A DNA stretch of 64,000 bases from Bugula neritina (lineage: Eukaryota > Bryozoa > Gymnolaemata > Cheilostomatida > Bugulidae), in contig OZ037769.1 of the NCBI GenBank assembly GCA_964035545.1, positions 1-64,000 of the forward strand, written 5' to 3'. Made by a program: the position numbers and the translations under genes. Of the stretch, positions 1-13,428 are shown one piece after another; positions within the stretch are counted from its first letter, which is position 1, and each line of letters starts with the position of its first letter. The notes beneath the pieces are model-generated. The model ran no database searches. It had not been told where the DNA came from and saw nothing but the letters and a program-made list of their open reading frames with translations.

Positions 1-3000
1 CCCCAAACCCCAAACCCCAAACCCCAAACCCCAAACCCCAAACCCCAAACCCCAACCCAAACCCCCAAACCCCAAACCCCAAACCCCAAACCCCAAACCC
101 CAAACCCCAACCCCCAAACCCAAACCCCAAACCCCAAACCCCAAACCCCAAACCCCAAACCCCAAACCCCAAACCCCAAACCCCAACCCCAAAACCCCAA
201 ACCCCAAACCCCAAACCCCAAACCCCAAACCCCACCCCAAACCCCAAACCCCAAACCCCAAACCCCAAACCCCAAACCCAAACCCCAAACCCCAAACCCC
301 AAACCCCAAACCCCAAACCCCAAACCCCAAACCCCAACCCCAAACCCAAAACCCAAACCCCAAACCCACCAAACCCCAAACCCCAACCCCAAAACCCAAA
401 CCCCAAACCCCAAACCCCAAACCCAAACCCCAAACCCCAAACCCAACCCCAACCCCAAACCCCAACCCCCCAAACCCAAACCCCAAACCCCAAACCCAAC
501 CCCAACCCCAAACCCAAACCCCAAACCCCAAACCCCAAACCCAAAACCCCAAACCCCAAACCCCAAACCCCAAACCCCAAACCCCAAACCCCAAACCCCA
601 AACCCCAAACCCCAAACCCCAAACCCCAACCCCCAAACCCCAAACCCCAAACCCCAACCCCAAACCCCAAACCCCAAACCCCAAACCCCAAACCCCAAAC
701 CCAACCCCAAACCCCAAACCCCAACCCCAACCCCAAACCCCAAACCCCAACCACCCATACCCCCCAAACCCCCAAACCCCAAACCCCCCCCAAACCCCAA
801 CCCCAAACCCCAACCCCAAACCCCAAACCCCAAACCCCAACCCAAACCCCAAACCCAAACCCCAAACCCCAAACCCCAAACCCCAAACCCCAAACCCCAA
901 ACCCCAAACCCCAAACCCCAAACCCCAAACCCAAACCCCAAACCCAAACCCCAAACCCCAAACCCCAAACCCCAAAACCCCAAACCCCAAACCCCAAACC
1001 AACCCAAACCCCAAACCCCAAACCCCAAACCCCAAACCCCAAACCCCAAACCCCAAACCCCAAACCCCAAACCCCAAACCCCAAACCCCAAACCCCAAAC
1101 CCCAAACCCCAAACCCACCCAAACCCCAAACCCCAAACCCAAACCCAAACCCACCCAAACCCCAAACCCAACCCCAAACCCAACCCCAAACCCCAAACCC
1201 CAAACCCCAAACCCCAAACCCCAAACCCCAAACCCCAAACCCCAAACCCAAACCCCAAACCCCAACCCCAAACCCCAAACCCCAAACCCCAAACCCCAAA
1301 CCCCAAACCCCAAACCCCAAACCCCAAACCCAAACCCCAAACCCCAAACCCCAAACCCAAACCCCAAACCCCAAACCCCAAACCCCAAACCCCAAACCCC
1401 AAACCCCAACCCCAAACCCCAAACCCCAAACCCAAACCCCAAACCCCAAACCCCAAACCCAAACCCCAACCCCAAACCCAAACCCCAAACCCAACCCCAA
1501 ACCCCAAACCCCAAACCCCAAACCCCAAACCCCAAACCCCAAACCCCAAACCCAACCCCAAACCCCAAACCCCAAACCCCAAACCCCACCCCAAACCCCA
1601 AACCCAAACCCCAAACCCCAAACCCCAAACCCCAAACCCCAAACCCCAACCCAAACCCCAAACCCCAAACCCCAAACCCCAAACCCAAACCCCAAACCCC
1701 AAACCCCAAACCCCAAACCCCAAACCCCAAACCCCAAACCCAACCCAAACCCAAACCCCAAACCCCAAACCCAAACCCCAAACCCCAAACCCCAAACCCC
1801 AAACCCCAAACCCCAAACCCCAAACCCCAAACCCCAACCCCAAACCCCAACCCCAAACCCCAAACCCCAAACCCCAAACCCCAAACCCCAAACCCCAAAC
1901 CCCAAACCCCAAACCCCAAACCCCAAACCCCAAACCCCAAACCCCAAACCCCAAACCCCAAACCCCAAACCCCAAACCCCAAACCCCAAACCCCAAACCC
2001 CAAACCCCAAACCCCAAACCCCAAACCCCAAACCCCAAACCCCAAACCCCAAACCCCAAACCCCAAACCCCAAACCCCAAACCCAAACCCCAAACCCCAA
2101 ACCCCAAACCCCAAACCCAAACCCCAAACCCCAAACCCCAAACCCCAAACCCCAAACCCCAAACCCCAAACCCCAAACCCAAACCCAAACCCCAAACCCC
2201 AAACCCCAAACCCCAAACCCCAAACCCCAAACCCCAAACCCCAAACCCCAAACCCCAAACCCCAAACCCCAAACCCCAAACCCCAAACCCCAAACCCCAA
2301 ACCCCAAACCCCAAACCCCAAACCCCAAACCCCAAACCCCAAACCCCAACCCCAAACCCCAAACCCCAAACCCCAAACCCCAAACCCCAAACCCCAAACC
2401 CCAAACCCCAAACCCCAAACCCCAAACCCCAAACCCCAAACCCCAAACCCCAAACCCCAAACCCCAAACCCCAACCCCAAACCCCAAACCCCAAACCCCA
2501 AACCCCAAACCCAAACCCAAACCCCAAACCCCAAACCCCAAACCCCAAACCCCAAACCCCAAACCCCAAACCCCAAACCCCAAACCCCAAACCCCAAACC
2601 CCAAACCCCAAACCCCAAACCCCAAACCCCAAACCCCAAACCCCAAACCCCAAACCCCAAACCCCAAACCCCAAACCCCAAACCCCAACCCCAAACCCCA
2701 AACCCCAAACCCCAAACCCCAAACCCCAAACCCCAAACCCCAAACCCCAAACCCCAAACCCCAAACCCCAAACCCCAAACCCCAAACCCCAAACCCCAAA
2801 CCCCAAACCCCAAACCCCAAACCCCAAACCCCAAACCCCAAACCCCAAACCCCAAACCCCAAACCCCAAACCCCAAACCCCAAACCCCAAACCCCAAACC
2901 CCAAACCCCAAACCCCAAACCCCAAACCCCAAACCCCAAACCCCAAACCCCAAACCCCAAACCCCAAACCCCAAACCCCAAACCCCAAACCCCAAACCCC

Positions 3001-6000
3001 AAACCCCAAACCCCAAACCCCAAACCCCAAACCCCAAACCCCAAACCCCAAACCCCAAACCCCAAACCCCAAACCCCAAACCCCAAACCCCAAACCCCAA
3101 ACCCCAAACCCCAAACCCCAAACCCCAAACCCCAAACCCCAAACCCCAAACCCCAAACCCCAAACCCCAAACCCCAAACCCCAAACCCCAAACCCCAAAC
3201 CCCAAACCCCAAACCCCAAACCCCAAACCCCAAACCCCAAACCCCAAACCCCAAACCCCAAACCCCAAACCCCAAACCCCAAACCCCAAACCCCAAACCC
3301 CAAACCCCAAACCCCAAACCCCAAACCCCAAACCCCAAACCCCAAACCCCAAACCCCAAACCCCAAACCCCAAACCCCAAACCCCAAACCCCAAACCCCA
3401 AACCCCAAACCCCAAACCCCAAACCCCAAACCCCAAACCCCAAACCCCAAACCCCAAACCCCAAACCCCAAACCCCAAACCCCAAACCCCAAACCCCAAA
3501 CCCCAAACCCCAAACCCCAAACCCCAAACCCCAAACCCCAAACCCCAAACCCCAAACCCCAAACCCCAAACCCCAAACCCCAAACCCCAAACCCCAAACC
3601 CCAAACCCCAAACCCCAAACCCCAAACCCCAAACCCCAAACCCCAAACCCCAAACCCCAAACCCCAAACCCCAAACCCCAAACCCCAAACCCCAAACCCC
3701 AAACCCCAAACCCCAAACCCCAAACCCCAAACCCCAAACCCCAAACCCCAAACCCCAAACCCCAAACCCCAAACCCCAAACCCCAAACCCCAAACCCCAA
3801 ACCCCAAACCCCAAACCCCAAACCCCAAACCCCAAACCCCAAACCCCAAACCCCAAACCCCAAACCCCAAACCCCAAACCCCAAACCCCAAACCCCAAAC
3901 CCCAAACCCCAAACCCCAAACCCCAAACCCCAAACCCCAAACCCCAAACCCCAAACCCCAAACCCCAAACCCCAAACCCCAAACCCCAAACCCCAAACCC
4001 CAAACCCCAAACCCCAAACCCCAAACCCCAAACCCCAAACCCCAAACCCCAAACCCCAAACCCCAAACCCCAAACCCCAAACCCCAAACCCCAAACCCCA
4101 AACCCCAAACCCCAAACCCCAAACCCCAAACCCCAAACCCCAAACCCCAAACCCCAAACCCCAAACCCCAAACCCCAAACCCCAAACCCCAAACCCCAAA
4201 CCCCAAACCCCAAACCCCAAACCCCAAACCCCAAACCCCAAACCCCAAACCCCAAACCCCAAACCCCAAACCCCAAACCCCAAACCCCAAACCCCAAACC
4301 CCAAACCCCAAACCCCAAACCCCAAACCCCAAACCCCAAACCCCAAACCCCAAACCCCAAACCCCAAACCCCAAACCCCAAACCCCAAACCCCAAACCCC
4401 AAACCCCAAACCCCAAACCCCAAACCCCAAACCCCAAACCCCAAACCCCAAACCCCAAACCCCAAACCCCAAACCCCAAACCCCAAACCCCAAACCCCAA
4501 ACCCCAAACCCCAAACCCCAAACCCCAAACCCCAAACCCCAAACCCCAAACCCCAAACCCCAAACCCCAAACCCCAAACCCCAAACCCCAAACCCCAAAC
4601 CCCAAACCCCAAACCCCAAACCCCAAACCCCAAACCCCAAACCCCAAACCCCAAACCCCAAACCCCAAACCCCAAACCCCAAACCCCAAACCCCAAACCC
4701 CAAACCCCAAACCCCAAACCCCAAACCCCAAACCCCAAACCCCAAACCCCAAACCCCAAACCCCAAACCCCAAACCCCAAACCCCAAACCCCAAACCCCA
4801 AACCCCAAACCCCAAACCCCAAACCCCAAACCCCAAACCCCAAACCCCAAACCCCAAACCCCAAACCCCAAACCCCAAACCCCAAACCCCAAACCCCAAA
4901 CCCCAAACCCCAAACCCCAAACCCCAAACCCCAAACCCCAAACCCCAAACCCCAAACCCCAAACCCCAAACCCCAAACCCCAAACCCCAAACCCCAAACC
5001 CCAAACCCCAAACCCCAAACCCCAAACCCCAAACCCCAAACCCCAAACCCCAAACCCCAAACCCCAAACCCCAAACCCCAAACCCCAAACCCCAAACCCC
5101 AAACCCCAAACCCCAAACCCCAAACCCCAAACCCCAAACCCCAAACCCCAAACCCCAAACCCCAAACCCCAAACCCCAAACCCCAAACCCCAAACCCCAA
5201 ACCCCAAACCCCAAACCCCAAACCCCAAACCCCAAACCCCAAACCCCAAACCCCAAACCCCAAACCCCAAACCCCAAACCCCAAACCCCAAACCCCAAAC
5301 CCCAAACCCCAAACCCCAAACCCCAAACCCCAAACCCCAAACCCCAAACCCCAAACCCCAAACCCCAAACCCCAAACCCCAAACCCCAAACCCCAAACCC
5401 CAAACCCCAAACCCCAAACCCCAAACCCCAAACCCCAAACCCCAAACCCCAAACCCCAAACCCCAAACCCCAAACCCCAAACCCCAAACCCCAAACCCCA
5501 AACCCCAAACCCCAAACCCCAAACCCCAAACCCCAAACCCCAAACCCCAAACCCCAAACCCCAAACCCCAAACCCCAAACCCCAAACCCCAAACCCCAAA
5601 CCCCAAACCCCAAACCCCAAACCCCAAACCCCAAACCCCAAACCCCAAACCCCAAACCCCAAACCCCAAACCCCAAACCCCAAACCCCAAACCCCAAACC
5701 CCAAACCCCAAACCCCAAACCCCAAACCCCAAACCCCAAACCCCAAACCCCAAACCCCAAACCCCAAACCCCAAACCCCAAACCCCAAACCCCAAACCCC
5801 AAACCCCAAACCCCAAACCCCAAACCCCAAACCCCAAACCCCAAACCCCAAACCCCAAACCCCAAACCCCAAACCCCAAACCCCAAACCCCAAACCCCAA
5901 ACCCCAAACCCCAAACCCCAAACCCCAAACCCCAAACCCCAAACCCCAAACCCCAAACCCCAAACCCCAAACCCCAAACCCCAAACCCCAAACCCCAAAC

Positions 6001-9000
6001 CCCAAACCCCAAACCCCAAACCCCAAACCCCAAACCCCAAACCCCAAACCCCAAACCCCAAACCCCAAACCCCAAACCCCAAACCCCAAACCCCAAACCC
6101 CAAACCCCAAACCCCAAACCCCAAACCCCAAACCCCAAACCCCAAACCCCAAACCCCAAACCCCAAACCCCAAACCCCAAACCCCAAACCCCAAACCCCA
6201 AACCCCAAACCCCAAACCCCAAACCCCAAACCCCAAACCCCAAACCCCAAACCCCAAACCCCAAACCCCAAACCCCAAACCCCAAACCCCAAACCCCAAA
6301 CCCCAAACCCCAAACCCCAAACCCCAAACCCCAAACCCCAAACCCCAAACCCCAAACCCCAAACCCCAAACCCCAAACCCCAAACCCCAAACCCCAAACC
6401 CCAAACCCCAAACCCCAAACCCCAAACCCCAAACCCCAAACCCCAAACCCCAAACCCCAAACCCCAAACCCCAAACCCCAAACCCCAAACCCCAAACCCC
6501 AAACCCCAAACCCCAAACCCCAAACCCCAAACCCCAAACCCCAAACCCCAAACCCCAAACCCCAAACCCCAAACCCCAAACCCCAAACCCCAAACCCCAA
6601 ACCCCAAACCCCAAACCCCAAACCCCAAACCCCAAACCCCAAACCCCAAACCCCAAACCCCAAACCCCAAACCCCAAACCCCAAACCCCAAACCCCAAAC
6701 CCCAAACCCCAAACCCCAAACCCCAAACCCCAAACCCCAAACCCCAAACCCCAAACCCCAAACCCCAAACCCCAAACCCCAAACCCCAAACCCCAAACCC
6801 CAAACCCCAAACCCCAAACCCCAAACCCCAAACCCCAAACCCCAAACCCCAAACCCCAAACCCCAAACCCCAAACCCCAAACCCCAAACCCCAAACCCCA
6901 AACCCCAAACCCCAAACCCCAAACCCCAAACCCCAAACCCCAAACCCCAAACCCCAAACCCCAAACCCCAAACCCCAAACCCCAAACCCCAAACCCCAAA
7001 CCCCAAACCCCAAACCCCAAACCCCAAACCCCAAACCCCAAACCCCAAACCCCAAACCCCAAACCCCAAACCCCAAACCCCAAACCCCAAACCCCAAACC
7101 CCAAACCCCAAACCCCAAACCCCAAACCCCAAACCCCAAACCCCAAACCCCAAACCCCAAACCCCAAACCCCAAACCCCAAACCCCAAACCCCAAACCCC
7201 AAACCCCAAACCCCAAACCCCAAACCCCAAACCCCAAACCCCAAACCCCAAACCCCAAACCCCAAACCCCAAACCCCAAACCCCAAACCCCAAACCCCAA
7301 ACCCCAAACCCCAAACCCCAAACCCCAAACCCCAAACCCCAAACCCCAAACCCCAAACCCCAAACCCCAAACCCCAAACCCCAAACCCCAAACCCCAAAC
7401 CCCAAACCCCAAACCCCAAACCCCAAACCCCAAACCCCAAACCCCAAACCCCAAACCCCAAACCCCAAACCCCAAACCCCAAACCCCAAACCCCAAACCC
7501 CAAACCCCAAACCCCAAACCCCAAACCCCAAACCCCAAACCCCAAACCCCAAACCCCAAACCCCAAACCCCAAACCCCAAACCCCAAACCCCAAACCCCA
7601 AACCCCAAACCCCAAACCCCAAACCCCAAACCCCAAACCCCAAACCCCAAACCCCAAACCCCAAACCCCAAACCCCAAACCCCAAACCCCAAACCCCAAA
7701 CCCCAAACCCCAAACCCCAAACCCCAAACCCCAAACCCCAAACCCCAAACCCCAAACCCCAAACCCCAAACCCCAAACCCCAAACCCCAAACCCCAAACC
7801 CCAAACCCCAAACCCCAAACCCCAAACCCCAAACCCCAAACCCCAAACCCCAAACCCCAAACCCCAAACCCCAAACCCCAAACCCCAAACCCCAAACCCC
7901 AAACCCCAAACCCCAAACCCCAAACCCCAAACCCCAAACCCCAAACCCCAAACCCCAAACCCCAAACCCCAAACCCCAAACCCCAAACCCCAAACCCCAA
8001 ACCCCAAACCCCAAACCCCAAACCCCAAACCCCAAACCCCAAACCCCAAACCCCAAACCCCAAACCCCAAACCCCAAACCCCAAACCCCAAACCCCAAAC
8101 CCCAAACCCCAAACCCCAAACCCCAAACCCCAAACCCCAAACCCCAAACCCCAAACCCCAAACCCCAAACCCCAAACCCCAAACCCCAAACCCCAAACCC
8201 CAAACCCCAAACCCCAAACCCCAAACCCCAAACCCCAAACCCCAAACCCCAAACCCCAAACCCCAAACCCCAAACCCCAAACCCCAAACCCCAAACCCCA
8301 AACCCCAAACCCCAAACCCCAAACCCCAAACCCCAAACCCCAAACCCCAAACCCCAAACCCCAAACCCCAAACCCCAAACCCCAAACCCCAAACCCCAAA
8401 CCCCAAACCCCAAACCCCAAACCCCAAACCCCAAACCCCAAACCCCAAACCCCAAACCCCAAACCCCAAACCCCAAACCCCAAACCCCAAACCCCAAACC
8501 CCAAACCCCAAACCCCAAACCCCAAACCCCAAACCCCAAACCCCAAACCCCAAACCCCAAACCCCAAACCCCAAACCCCAAACCCCAAACCCCAAACCCC
8601 AAACCCCAAACCCCAAACCCCAAACCCCAAACCCCAAACCCCAAACCCCAAACCCCAAACCCCAAACCCCAAACCCCAAACCCCAAACCCCAAACCCCAA
8701 ACCCCAAACCCCAAACCCCAAACCCCAAACCCCAAACCCCAAACCCCAAACCCCAAACCCCAAACCCCAAACCCCAAACCCCAAACCCCAAACCCCAAAC
8801 CCCAAACCCCAAACCCCAAACCCCAAACCCCAAACCCCAAACCCCAAACCCCAAACCCCAAACCCCAAACCCCAAACCCCAAACCCCAAACCCCAAACCC
8901 CAAACCCCAAACCCCAAACCCCAAACCCCAAACCCCAAACCCCAAACCCCAAACCCCAAACCCCAAACCCCAAACCCCAAACCCCAAACCCCAAACCCCA

Positions 9001-10353
9001 AACCCCAAACCCCAAACCCCAAACCCCAAACCCCAAACCCCAAACCCCAAACCCCAAACCCCAAACCCCAAACCCCAAACCCCAAACCCCAAACCCCAAA
9101 CCCCAAACCCCAAACCCCAAACCCCAAACCCCAAACCCCAAACCCCAAACCCCAAACCCCAAACCCCAAACCCCAAACCCCAAACCCCAAACCCCAAACC
9201 CCAAACCCCAAACCCCAAACCCCAAACCCCAAACCCCAAACCCCAAACCCCAAACCCCAAACCCCAAACCCCAAACCCCAAACCCCAAACCCCAAACCCC
9301 AAACCCCAAACCCCAAACCCCAAACCCCAAACCCCAAACCCCAAACCCCAAACCCCAAACCCCAAACCCCAAACCCCAAACCCCAAACCCCAAACCCCAA
9401 ACCCCAAACCCCAAACCCCAAACCCCAAACCCCAAACCCCAAACCCCAAACCCCAAACCCCAAACCCCAAACCCCAAACCCCAAACCCCAAACCCCAAAC
9501 CCCAAACCCCAAACCCCAAACCCCAAACCCCAAACCCCAAACCCCAAACCCCAAACCCCAAACCCCAAACCCCAAACCCCAAACCCCAAACCCCAAACCC
9601 CAAACCCCAAACCCCAAACCCCAAACCCCAAACCCCAAACCCCAAACCCCAAACCCCAAACCCCAAACCCCAAACCCCAAACCCCAAACCCCAAACCCCA
9701 AACCCCAAACCCCAAACCCCAAACCCCAAACCCCAAACCCCAAACCCCAAACCCCAAACCCCAAACCCCAAACCCCAAACCCCAAACCCCAAACCCCAAA
9801 CCCCAAACCCCAAACCCCAAACCCCAAACCCCAAACCCCAAACCCCAAACCCCAAACCCCAAACCCCAAACCCCAAACCCCAAACCCCAAACCCCAAACC
9901 CCAAACCCCAAACCCCAAACCCCAAACCCCAAACCCCAAACCCCAAACCCCAAACCCCAAACCCCAAACCCCAAACCCCAAACCCCAAACCCCAAACCCC
10001 AAACCCCAAACCCCAAACCCCAAACCCCAAACCCCAAACCCCAAACCCCAAACCCCAAACCCCAAACCCCAAACCCCAAACCCCAAACCCCAAACCCCAA
10101 ACCCCAAACCCCAAACCCCAAACCCCAAACCCCAAACCCCAAACCCCAAACCCCAAACCCCAAACCCCAAACCCCAAACCCCAAACCCCAAACCCCAAAC
10201 CCCAAACCCCAAACCCCAAACCCCAAACCCAAACCCCAAACCCCAAACCCCAAACCCCAAACCCCAAACCCCAAACCCCAAACCCCAAACCCCAAACCCC
10301 AAACCCCAAACCCCAAACCCCAAACCCCAAACCCCAAACCCCAAACCCCAAAA
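1..10353. repeat. Telomere array, CCCCAAA / TTTGGGG 7-mer
   Basis: About 1480 tandem copies of CCCCAAA begin at base 1 and stop sharply at about 10353, where unique sequence starts. The C-rich strand reads 5' to 3' inward from the left edge, which is the orientation of a real chromosome left end, so the G-rich 3' strand would be TTTGGGG. From about 2694 to 10227 I see no variant unit; one short CCCAAA unit lies near 10228. Bases 1-2693 contain many CCCAAA, CCCCAA and similar variants. TTTGGGG differs from the common animal repeat TTAGGG, and also from ciliate TTGGGG and TTTTGGGG. A true telomere is by far the likeliest reading; an internal satellite truncated by the contig end is the alternative. 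Confidence 0.94.
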
Positions 10354-12300
10354 CGCAAGTCTCATAATTTTTGAACCTCACAAACCACAAGTTTTTTTAT
10401 TCATACAATTAGCAAAGCGGCCAAACACACTCAACTATCAATTGTTTATGACTTTGGAACTTATAGATTAACTCAGTGGAACTATACTCCAATGTTGTCT
10501 TCTTTTCGCTAGTTATTTCCGACTCTTCGCTATACTGAACTCACTTAGCACCTATAAGCCTACATTTTTAGAGTATGCCGAACTCGTGATCAGATACATA
10601 ATGGTCAGTAGTTTATTTAGCATATTTCCTTGAAGTTAACATACCAACCACATAACCTTCCATTGGTGGTTTTGTACCCAACTTCACGTCTTTATCATTT
10701 CTTACAGTCACTCTTCAGCATAACAGAGTTATCCTCATTTTAAATTGAATGAAACTTGTTCTATTTTAAACTATATTGGCCTCATGATTTATATACTTTT
10801 TTCCTTTTTAAGGCTATGGTTTTTAACCTTTTGCTTCACCCATCCTCTTCCGTTGCTGATCAACAAATTATCTTAATATATACACTTAATCTATAGCTCG
10901 CACTCTCTTGAGTCTGTTGTCATTTTTTATTATTTGTTCAACCAATAGATAGCTGTCATTTACAGTCCATGGATTTTAAAGCCGTGCGCGGCCAGTCATG
11001 CGTCACGATACATGACGTAACAAGCGCGTGTTCAATCGTGGTTCTAATTGGATTGCCATTCATCATTCACTAGGCTGAACCTACATTGATGTCTTCTGCA
11101 AGTTCTGTTCTGAGAATCGTTAACCCTGTCGCGGTGATATGTTTGTATTAACTGCTAATTCAATTAAATTTCAAGCCGCGGCTCCTTGCATTTAATTTTA
11201 ATCGTTTTCATTTTATGTTAAACTTCATCATTAAGATTATGTTAGTAATGGTAACACTAAGGCTAATGAACTTGAGTAATGCCAATAGACTATAGACTAT
11301 AGAGTAATACTAGCTCACTTGACTATTGTTAGTAGTTTTCGTAGCTTATTAGTATTACTATTACTAACACAAATACTTGCACTAACAGTAGTTCTAGTAG
11401 TAAGAGTAATATTAATAGTTATAGTATTAGTTGTCATTTTTGTTTTTATTATCAGAATGAATATCAATATGATATTGATAACCACAGGTAACAAAAGTCG
11501 ATGATGATTATAATCATAATGTCAACTATTATTATAATAATTATAATCATAACTGCAATGCCTAATGATTATGATAATATTTTAAATTATCATTATGATA
11601 TTGATTATAGTTATTATTCTCATTTTCATTCTTTTCCAGGCTCCCGTTTTATTTTATTTTCCCACAACTCAAACCTCTACTGGTAACTTATACGCATGAC
11701 TATGACCATTAGTCATAACTGTAATGAAATGCTATTTCAAGTTGGGTGTCTTTATTTGTGTTTCGTTCGTCTAGTTTTAGGTTTTGTTTTAGTCTCTTGG
11801 AAATTGGGTTTTATGCATTTTGATATTCATCATTATAATCACTACTATTCTACTTTGTTACCATCAGTATATGACTTCGAAAATTTATATTCATCATTCA
11901 AATTGATATTATGAATAGAGTAAAAATTTTACTCCATTAGTTGTGTTTGATTTTATACTAATGACAAATAGGTAATAGTAGTATAAAAATATAATCTGTT
12001 TTGTATTTTCATACTCGAGTTTATGTGATAGTAGAATGTTAATTTGTTTCTATTTTTGATTCATTTAAGTCAGTCAGTTTGAACTCATTTTTAGTTCAAA
12101 ATAATTTAATTTGCATGTATTATGATTCACTCATTTTGAGTTTTGACAATTTTTCCCTCATTCCCTATTAAGTATTTTCATACCGTTTAAACACCATGAT
12201 CATGCTCAGATTTTGCCAAAGTTGATTTTTTTAAATCACTACTCAATATTTCGAGGCAATCAGTTTCACCATTATGGCCTGCTTCTTGTAATCTACTGTA
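10354..12300. other. Telomere-proximal AT-rich unique DNA, no gene seen
   Basis: This spacer lies between the telomere array and the subtelomeric unit array. It is AT-rich, with TTA/ATT-type triplet low complexity around 11330-11640 that creates short meaningless open frames. A short CG-containing patch stands out at about 10978-11040. I see no splice-supported exons, no RNA gene and no recognisable protein. Confidence 0.7.
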
Positions 12301-13309
12301 TTTAGATGAATAGTGTTTACAAAGTCAATAATGATCCTAATATAACACTTCCTCTGCTGAATTCAGATTAGTAACACATGCAGGCAGTAGAATGCTTTTA
12401 TGACTGTTGTTTTCACTTCACTCTGCTTCACTTTTGCCTTTTCTGTTTGTTCACGGTTTCTCAGATTTGTGTAAAAGCTGTTGTTTGTTTCTTCTCAGTA
12501 TTTTTATGTTAGTTCTCTTCAGTTTTTCAGTTCAAACCCCATATCACATATTATCTAATATTGTAGAACATTCCAAATTTTCCATCTGTTTAGGTTTCTG
12601 ATTCACTTTTTGAATATTCTAGTAATTTGTGGAGGAAACTTGCAGTCTTTTCTAAAAATCTTCTACGTACCTGTATAGTTACATATCTATTCTATTGTGT
12701 GTTTTTAATAATCAATAATGTGCCATGCTATTTCACGTGATGTTATAATTTTATTATCAGCTAACTCTGCTAATGGAAATTTGTGCAGCTTGCTCTTAAT
12801 GTAGTTGTCTTCTCTTGTTTTCTCGAAGTTCCGTTATGTAGTTGTCTTCTCTCAGTTTCTTGGAATATGATGAGGTAGTTGTTTTCTTTAAGATATTCAA
12901 AGGCTCACACTTTCAAATTGTCTGCTCTGTCAGTAAGAATAGTTTGATCAGTTTATTCTGGCTCAGCAGCCTCCAGACTGGGGAAGTATTTTGTTCTCAC
13001 TTGGTAACTATATGTTTAGCTTGCTGGTAACAATCAGGTATATTTGCTAGCTCTATTATTTATTAGGTTATGGCTCTTTCAACAAATCATATTTTAACTT
13101 AATTAAGCATGATGACACTCTTCTACTTATTTGAGTAATGATTAATCTTCAAGATTAAATATGATTGTTTTGTATTTTTCCATTTCTCATTTTTTTGGCT
13201 TTTACTACTGCTGTTGTAATAAATGAGCTGTATTTAGAATTTTATGTTTATTTCATTGTTTTTCATCATATGCAACACCACATAATTATAGACTACTTTA
13301 TTATTACAG

Positions 13310-13428
13310 TAACTGGTGTGATGGTCACATGGTCAGCTACTAGACAACCAACCAATTGGGTATAAAGTTCGGCAAATTCATTCTAGATTATTCTTGGCAT
13401 GTGTCAGCTGTAAGAGCTATATATGGAG
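13310..13428 (+). other. Conserved 119-nt exon-like block with stops in all frames (copy A)
   Basis: The block lies between a TTATTACAG acceptor-like site and a GAG|GTAATA donor-like site. Copies sit at 18602-18720 (B), 24638-24756 (C), 33499 to about 33608 (truncated at the D/E fusion) and 37961-38080 (E). It is among the best conserved parts of the array, yet every frame is closed, and the E copy carries a 4-bp insertion, so it is unlikely to be internal coding sequence. Copies A-C end in ATGGAG just before the donor, so a 5' untranslated exon carrying the start codon is possible. In E that ATG has become TTG. A non-coding RNA exon fits as well. Confidence 0.5.

Noticed and set aside
1-10353. 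Ciliate origin because of the G4-type telomere
   Set aside because: The unit is TTTGGGG, not TTGGGG or TTTTGGGG, and the contig holds long spliced animal genes that use TAA and TGA as stops.
12407-13365. Short + strand frames of 60-70 codons near the start of the unit array
   Set aside because: T-rich hydrophobic chance frames, not conserved between copies and crossing predicted splice sites.
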